Positions 57,502-57,503 of a stretch of 57,503 nucleotides of DNA are shown one piece after another. The DNA is from Kytococcus schroeteri (GTDB lineage: Bacteria > Actinomycetota > Actinomycetes > Actinomycetales > Dermatophilaceae): contig NZ_PKIZ01000012.1 in NCBI RefSeq assembly GCF_002847825.1, positions 1 through 57,503 of the forward strand, given 5' to 3'. Made by a program: the position numbers and the translations under genes. Under the pieces are notes generated by a model. It searched no databases. It was not told the origin of the DNA and saw only the letters and a list, made by a program, of their open reading frames with translations. The first letter of the stretch is position 1, and each line of letters opens with the position of its first letter.

Positions 57502-57503
57502 AC

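Overview
The window is about 57.5 kb of very GC-rich DNA (mostly above 70% by eye). It is densely packed, with frequent ATGA/GTGA start-stop overlaps and many GTG starts. It carries several hallmarks of Actinomycetota, order Micrococcales: a DUF222-HNH gene, a DUF559 gene with an AbiEi-like N-terminus, a lexA/LysM divergent pair, nrdR-nrdJ with a B12-dependent ribonucleotide reductase, and many start codons sitting 6-7 nt behind a TANNNT element as expected for leaderless mRNAs. A Kytococcus/Dermacoccus-type relative is my guess, not a demonstrated assignment. No tRNA, rRNA, insertion sequence or CRISPR array was recognised. The right end finishes in a run of 16 C, which looks like a contig end.

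Layout. 1-4.3 kb: a Tat-exported PhoD phosphatase, a VanY-type D,D-peptidase lipoprotein with a duplicated promoter/start, and the ribosome-associated GTPase hflX. 4.3-9.1 kb (minus strand): a cobalamin riboswitch followed by four overlapping genes, namely a surface DUF4430 (transcobalamin-like) protein, an ECF T component, a fused double ATPase and an S component. This is best read as a vitamin B12 uptake operon. 9.2-13.1 kb: dinG-family helicase, holA and rpsT. 13.1-14.3 kb: a DUF559 nuclease-like gene bracketed by two related 45-nt palindromes. 14.4-22.1 kb: a leucine-codon attenuator, then leuS-degV-comEA-comEC. 22.2-26.9 kb: a LysR regulator divergent from an aminotransferase-like gene, then patatin and sirtuin genes. 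26.9-28.3 kb: lexA divergent from a LysM protein resembling the SOS division-inhibitor/hydrolase family. 28.5-31.4 kb: an SseB-like protein, a cutinase-like wall-anchored esterase and an LmeA/DUF2993 protein. 31.4-35.2 kb: nrdR-nrdJ behind a promoter with paired NrdR-box-like sites. 35.3-39.6 kb: DUF222-HNH, a small membrane protein, an orphan histidine kinase and a zinc-free MDR oxidoreductase. 39.7-42.8 kb: one large PLD-SF2 helicase-DUF3427 protein of visibly lower GC, probably acquired. 42.9-46.6 kb: small membrane proteins, a gene remnant and an unusual Nramp-like transporter. 46.7-53.4 kb: a choline-to-glycine-betaine cluster (betB-betA-betT) flanked by two paralogous TetR regulators. 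53.5-57.5 kb: a third paralog of the two-cysteine membrane proteins, then a SAM riboswitch, a 10-codon Cys/Met ORF and metNIQ.

How the parts work together. The riboswitch-controlled ECF operon would supply the cofactor needed by NrdJ. The choline importer BetT feeds BetA and BetB to make an osmoprotectant. The SAM-controlled metNIQ operon imports methionine. Three loci appear to use RNA-level control: the cobalamin riboswitch, the leucine leader upstream of leuS, and the SAM riboswitch plus short ORF upstream of metN. All identifications come from reading motifs and architecture; no database search was run.
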